The notes beneath the pieces were generated by a model. That model searched no databases and was not told where the DNA came from. It worked only from the letters and a program-made list of their open reading frames with translations. Positions 61,427-64,000 of a stretch of DNA of 64,000 nt are shown here, piece by piece. Origin of the DNA: Lactiplantibacillus daowaiensis. GTDB taxonomy: Bacteria; Bacillota; Bacilli; Lactobacillales; Lactobacillaceae. The translations under genes were made by a program, and so were the position numbers. Position 1 is the stretch's first letter. Every line of letters begins with the position of its first letter. Location: NCBI RefSeq assembly GCF_005405085.1, contig NZ_BJDJ01000017.1:1-64000 (forward strand). Direction: 5' to 3'.

Positions 61427-62725
61427 TTAGTCATCCAAGCCTAAACGCCTAAAGATATCATCAATGTGCCGTAAATGATAATGATAGTCAAACGCATCAT
61501 CAATCGCAGCTTGGTCAAGATGTTGCCGAATCTCGGCATTGCCTTCAACTAGCGGCTTGAACTGTAACTGTTCATCCCATGATTTAGCCGTCAATGGTTG
61601 CACCAAATCATAAGCACTTTCACGCGACATCCCAGTATCGATCAACTTCAACAACACTCGTTGACTGTAGATCAACCCATAAGTAGCACTCATATTTTCC
61701 TTCATGCGTTCTGGAAATACCGTTAAGTTCGTCAAAATCTTGTTGATTCGCGTCAAAATGTAATCCGTTAAGATCGTGGTGTCCGGTAAAATGATGCGTT
61801 CAGCAGAAGAATGTGAGATATCACGTTCATGCCACAATGGCACATCTTCATACGCCGTCATCATATGCCCTCGAATCACCCGCGCCAACCCGGTCACATT
61901 TTCAGAACCAATTGGGTTACGTTTATGAGGCATCGCTGATGACCCTTTTTGGCCCTTATTAAAGAATTCTTCAACTTCATGCGTTTCGGATTTTTGTAAG
62001 CCACGGATTTCGGTGGCAATTACTTCGACACCCGTTGCAATCAAGGCCATTGACGCGACATATTCCGCATGTAAATCCCGGGGTAGCACTTGAGTTGAAA
62101 TATCTTGTGCCCGTAACCCTAACTTATCACAGACGAACTTTTCAACGAATGGTGGAATATTGGCAAAAGTCCCAACTGCACCACTGATTTTTCCAGCTTC
62201 AACCCCTGCGGCAGCATGGTCAAAACGCTCGATATCCCGATTGATTTCGGCATACCACCGTGCCAACTTCAAACCAAAGGTCGTTGGTTCAGCATGGACC
62301 CCATGCGTCCGGCCCATTTCAACCGTATATTTATATTTTTTAGCTTGTAACGCCAACGTTGCTCGTAAATCTTGTAAATCTTGACGAATAATCGCATTGG
62401 CCTGCTTCAAGCGGTAACCTTGTGCCGTATCGACAACATCGGTACTGGTTAACCCATAATGAACCCACTTACGTTCGTCCCCAAGTGATTCAGAAACATC
62501 TCGCGTAAAGGCCACCACATCATGATGAGTCACGGCTTCAATCTCCGCAATCCGGTCAACATCGAATTTAGCATTATCACGAATCTTAGCGACATCGGCC
62601 GCTGGAATCTTCCCTAATTCAGCCCAGGCTTCATCAGCGGCGATTTCGACTTCCAACCAAGCTTGGTATTGATTTTCCAGGGACCATACTTTGCCCATTT
62701 CGGGCCGCGTATAACGATCAATCAT
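61427..62725 (-). CDS. purB: Adenylosuccinate lyase
   Basis: 432 residues, full length. Cleaves SAICAR in purine synthesis and adenylosuccinate to AMP. Signature loop [18 protein letters not shown], upstream [12 protein letters not shown] and [14 protein letters not shown]. Divergent from purA; -10 TATAAT (minus, 62775-62780) with candidate PurR boxes in the gap. Confidence 0.97.
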   Translation of the reverse strand: MIDRYTRPEMGKVWSLENQYQAWLEVEIAADEAWAELGKIPAADVAKIRDNAKFDVDRIAEIEAVTHHDVVAFTRDVSESLGDERKWVHYGLTSTDVVDTAQGYRLKQANAIIRQDLQDLRATLALQAKKYKYTVEMGRTHGVHAEPTTFGLKLARWYAEINRDIERFDHAAAGVEAGKISGAVGTFANIPPFVEKFVCDKLGLRAQDISTQVLPRDLHAEYVASMALIATGVEVIATEIRGLQKSETHEVEEFFNKGQKGSSAMPHKRNPIGSENVTGLARVIRGHMMTAYEDVPLWHERDISHSSAERIILPDTTILTDYILTRINKILTNLTVFPERMKENMSATYGLIYSQRVLLKLIDTGMSRESAYDLVQPLTAKSWDEQLQFKPLVEGNAEIRQHLDQAAIDDAFDYHYHLRHIDDIFRRLGLDD

Positions 62726-62761
62726 TGCTAATCCTCATTTCTATTTACTCATTTACTAACA

Positions 62762-62926
62762 AAACACGAACATTATTATAGCATATCGACTACCCAATTA
62801 ATAGTAACGAACAATGAAAAACTATAGTTAGTTTTCACATCTTTTCATCATAAAACCGGCTTCAATTTAGTTTATCACGATAATCATGAACAATTATAAT
62901 CAGTCAAAATAAGAACATTCGGATTT
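62762..62926. promoter_or_regulatory. Candidate PurBoxes in the purB-purA gap
   Basis: Three matches at 11 of 13 to the PurBox AWWWCCGAACWWT: AAACACGAACATT (62762-62774), AGTAACGAACAAT (62803-62815), and AAATCCGAATGTT on the minus strand (62914-62926). Fits PurR control of both genes; the intervals do not match the classic 16-17-base tandem arrangement exactly. Confidence 0.45.
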
Positions 62927-62930
62927 AAGG

Positions 62931-62959
62931 TTGCACTCTGGGGTTAAAATTGCTATACT
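62931..62959 (+). promoter_or_regulatory. purA promoter
   Basis: TTGCAC (62931-62936), 17-base spacer, TATACT (62954-62959). Confidence 0.75.
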
Positions 62960-63043
62960 TTTGGCTGTTGGGTTGGTGAACATTTAGCCAACCAGTGCTA
63001 TTGAACATTCATAATTAAAATAATTTAATGAGGTGGAAGAAAT

Positions 63044-64000
63044 ATGGCATCAGTCGTAGTAGTAGGTAGCCAATGGGGCGATGAAGGTAAAGGAAAAATC
63101 ACGGACTTTTTAAGTCAGGAAGCAGATGTGGTCTCACGTTACCAAGGTGGCGATAACGCTGGTCACACCATCGTATTTAATGGTAAAACTTTCAAATTAC
63201 GGCTGATTCCATCAGGGATTTTCTTCCATGATAAGATCAGTATCATCGGTAACGGCGTCGTTTTAAATCCGAAGTCTCTAGTAGAAGAATTACAATACTT
63301 ACGTGATAACGGCGTCCAACCAGATAACTTACGGATTTCTAACCGCGCTCACGTTATCTTGCCTTACCACATCGTCTTAGACGGTGCCCAAGAAAAAGCC
63401 AAGGCTGGCGGTAAGATTGGGACAACTAATAAAGGGATCGGCCCGGCTTATATGGACAAAGCCGAACGAATTGGGATTCGGGTTGCCGATTTATTAGATA
63501 AAGATACTTTTGCGGCTTTACTTAAACGTAATCTTGAAGAAAAGAATCAAATTATCACGAAGTTATATGATTTGGAACCATTGAAGTTTGAAGATATTTT
63601 CGAACCTTATTATGACTTTGGTCAAAAATTAAAACCATACGTCACTGACACTTCAGTTGTCATTAATGATGCTTTAGACGATGGCAAACGGGTCTTATTC
63701 GAAGGTGCCCAAGGGGTCATGCTTGATATTGACCAAGGGACTTATCCTTACGTCACGTCTTCAAACCCCGTTGCTGGTGGGGTAACGATTGGGAGTGGTG
63801 TTGGCCCTTCTAAAATCGATAACTGCGTCGGCGTCTTAAAAGCTTACACGTCTCGTGTCGGTGATGGGCCTTTCCCAACCGAACTCTTTGACGAAACGGG
63901 TGACTTCATTCGTGAAACGGCGCATGAATATGGGACCGTGACGAAGCGGCCACGGCGGATCGGCTGGTTTGACAGTGTCGTCTTACGCCACGCAAAACGG
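63044..64000 (+). CDS. purA: Adenylosuccinate synthetase, 5' part
   Basis: 319 codons to the window edge, reading on without a stop (full length about 430). Joins IMP and aspartate with GTP. Motifs: [73 protein letters not shown] precedes the ATG. Together with guaB and purB it covers both branches from IMP. Confidence 0.97.
   Translation, partial: MASVVVVGSQWGDEGKGKITDFLSQEADVVSRYQGGDNAGHTIVFNGKTFKLRLIPSGIFFHDKISIIGNGVVLNPKSLVEELQYLRDNGVQPDNLRISNRAHVILPYHIVLDGAQEKAKAGGKIGTTNKGIGPAYMDKAERIGIRVADLLDKDTFAALLKRNLEEKNQIITKLYDLEPLKFEDIFEPYYDFGQKLKPYVTDTSVVINDALDDGKRVLFEGAQGVMLDIDQGTYPYVTSSNPVAGGVTIGSGVGPSKIDNCVGVLKAYTSRVGDGPFPTELFDETGDFIRETAHEYGTVTKRPRRIGWFDSVVLRHAKR

Overview
The window looks like chromosome from a Lactobacillaceae member, most likely Lactiplantibacillus (L. 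plantarum group). Grounds: mid-range base composition, Gram-positive ribosome binding sites (AGGAGG, often GGGGG), a parA-parB-noc-rsmG block, a CBS-less IMP dehydrogenase, DUF1129, DUF951 and DUF915 proteins, and C-rich Rho-independent terminators. The par block places it near the replication origin. I see no tRNA, rRNA, prophage, CRISPR array or intact insertion sequence. Species assignment is inference.

Layout. 0-8.5 kb: lipid and envelope genes (cfa, azlCD, TauE exporter, a DacA carboxypeptidase next to a VanSR-like two-component system). 8.6-15.6 kb: housekeeping (guaB, ychF, parB, parA, noc, rsmG). 15.7-25.6 kb: nucleoside transporter, a short structured transcript with a tiny ORF, a divergent LysR/aminotransferase pair, a polar amino acid (cystine-type) ABC importer, and a PadR-DUF1700-DUF4097 operon. 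25.7-43.9 kb: a frameshifted diguanylate cyclase, RlmD-type rRNA methyltransferase, HAD/DeoR pair, trehalose PTS plus phosphotrehalase, base-excision glycosylase, condensation-like acyltransferase, perR. 44-58 kb: an accessory-looking region with lrgBA, degV, a three-domain flavin reductase with a DASS dicarboxylate transporter and LysR regulator, a TetR/HXXEE pair and an amidohydrolase. 58-64 kb: hydrolase, glycerate kinase, a Zur-box-controlled zinc lipoprotein, and divergent purB/purA (purA runs off the end).

The most unusual content is non-coding and concentrated at 44-58 kb. Seven short transcription units (four near-identical, three divergent) each have a promoter, a hairpin presenting a CUCCCCCA or CUCCUCCA loop, and a terminator. 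Most terminators carry a second C-rich loop (UCCCCG or similar). These loops are complementary to Shine-Dalgarno sequences, so the units look like a multicopy small-RNA family. Directly behind five of the seven terminators, and also behind the guaB terminator, sits a second repeat family of about 125 bp. It folds into a long hairpin whose helices differ in sequence between copies yet remain paired, which is strong comparative evidence for a selected structure. Two sRNA-hairpin-sRNA modules in direct orientation bracket the flavin-reductase/transporter/LysR cassette, making that cassette a potential recombination unit.

All functions are inferred from sequence recognition. No database search or folding program was run.
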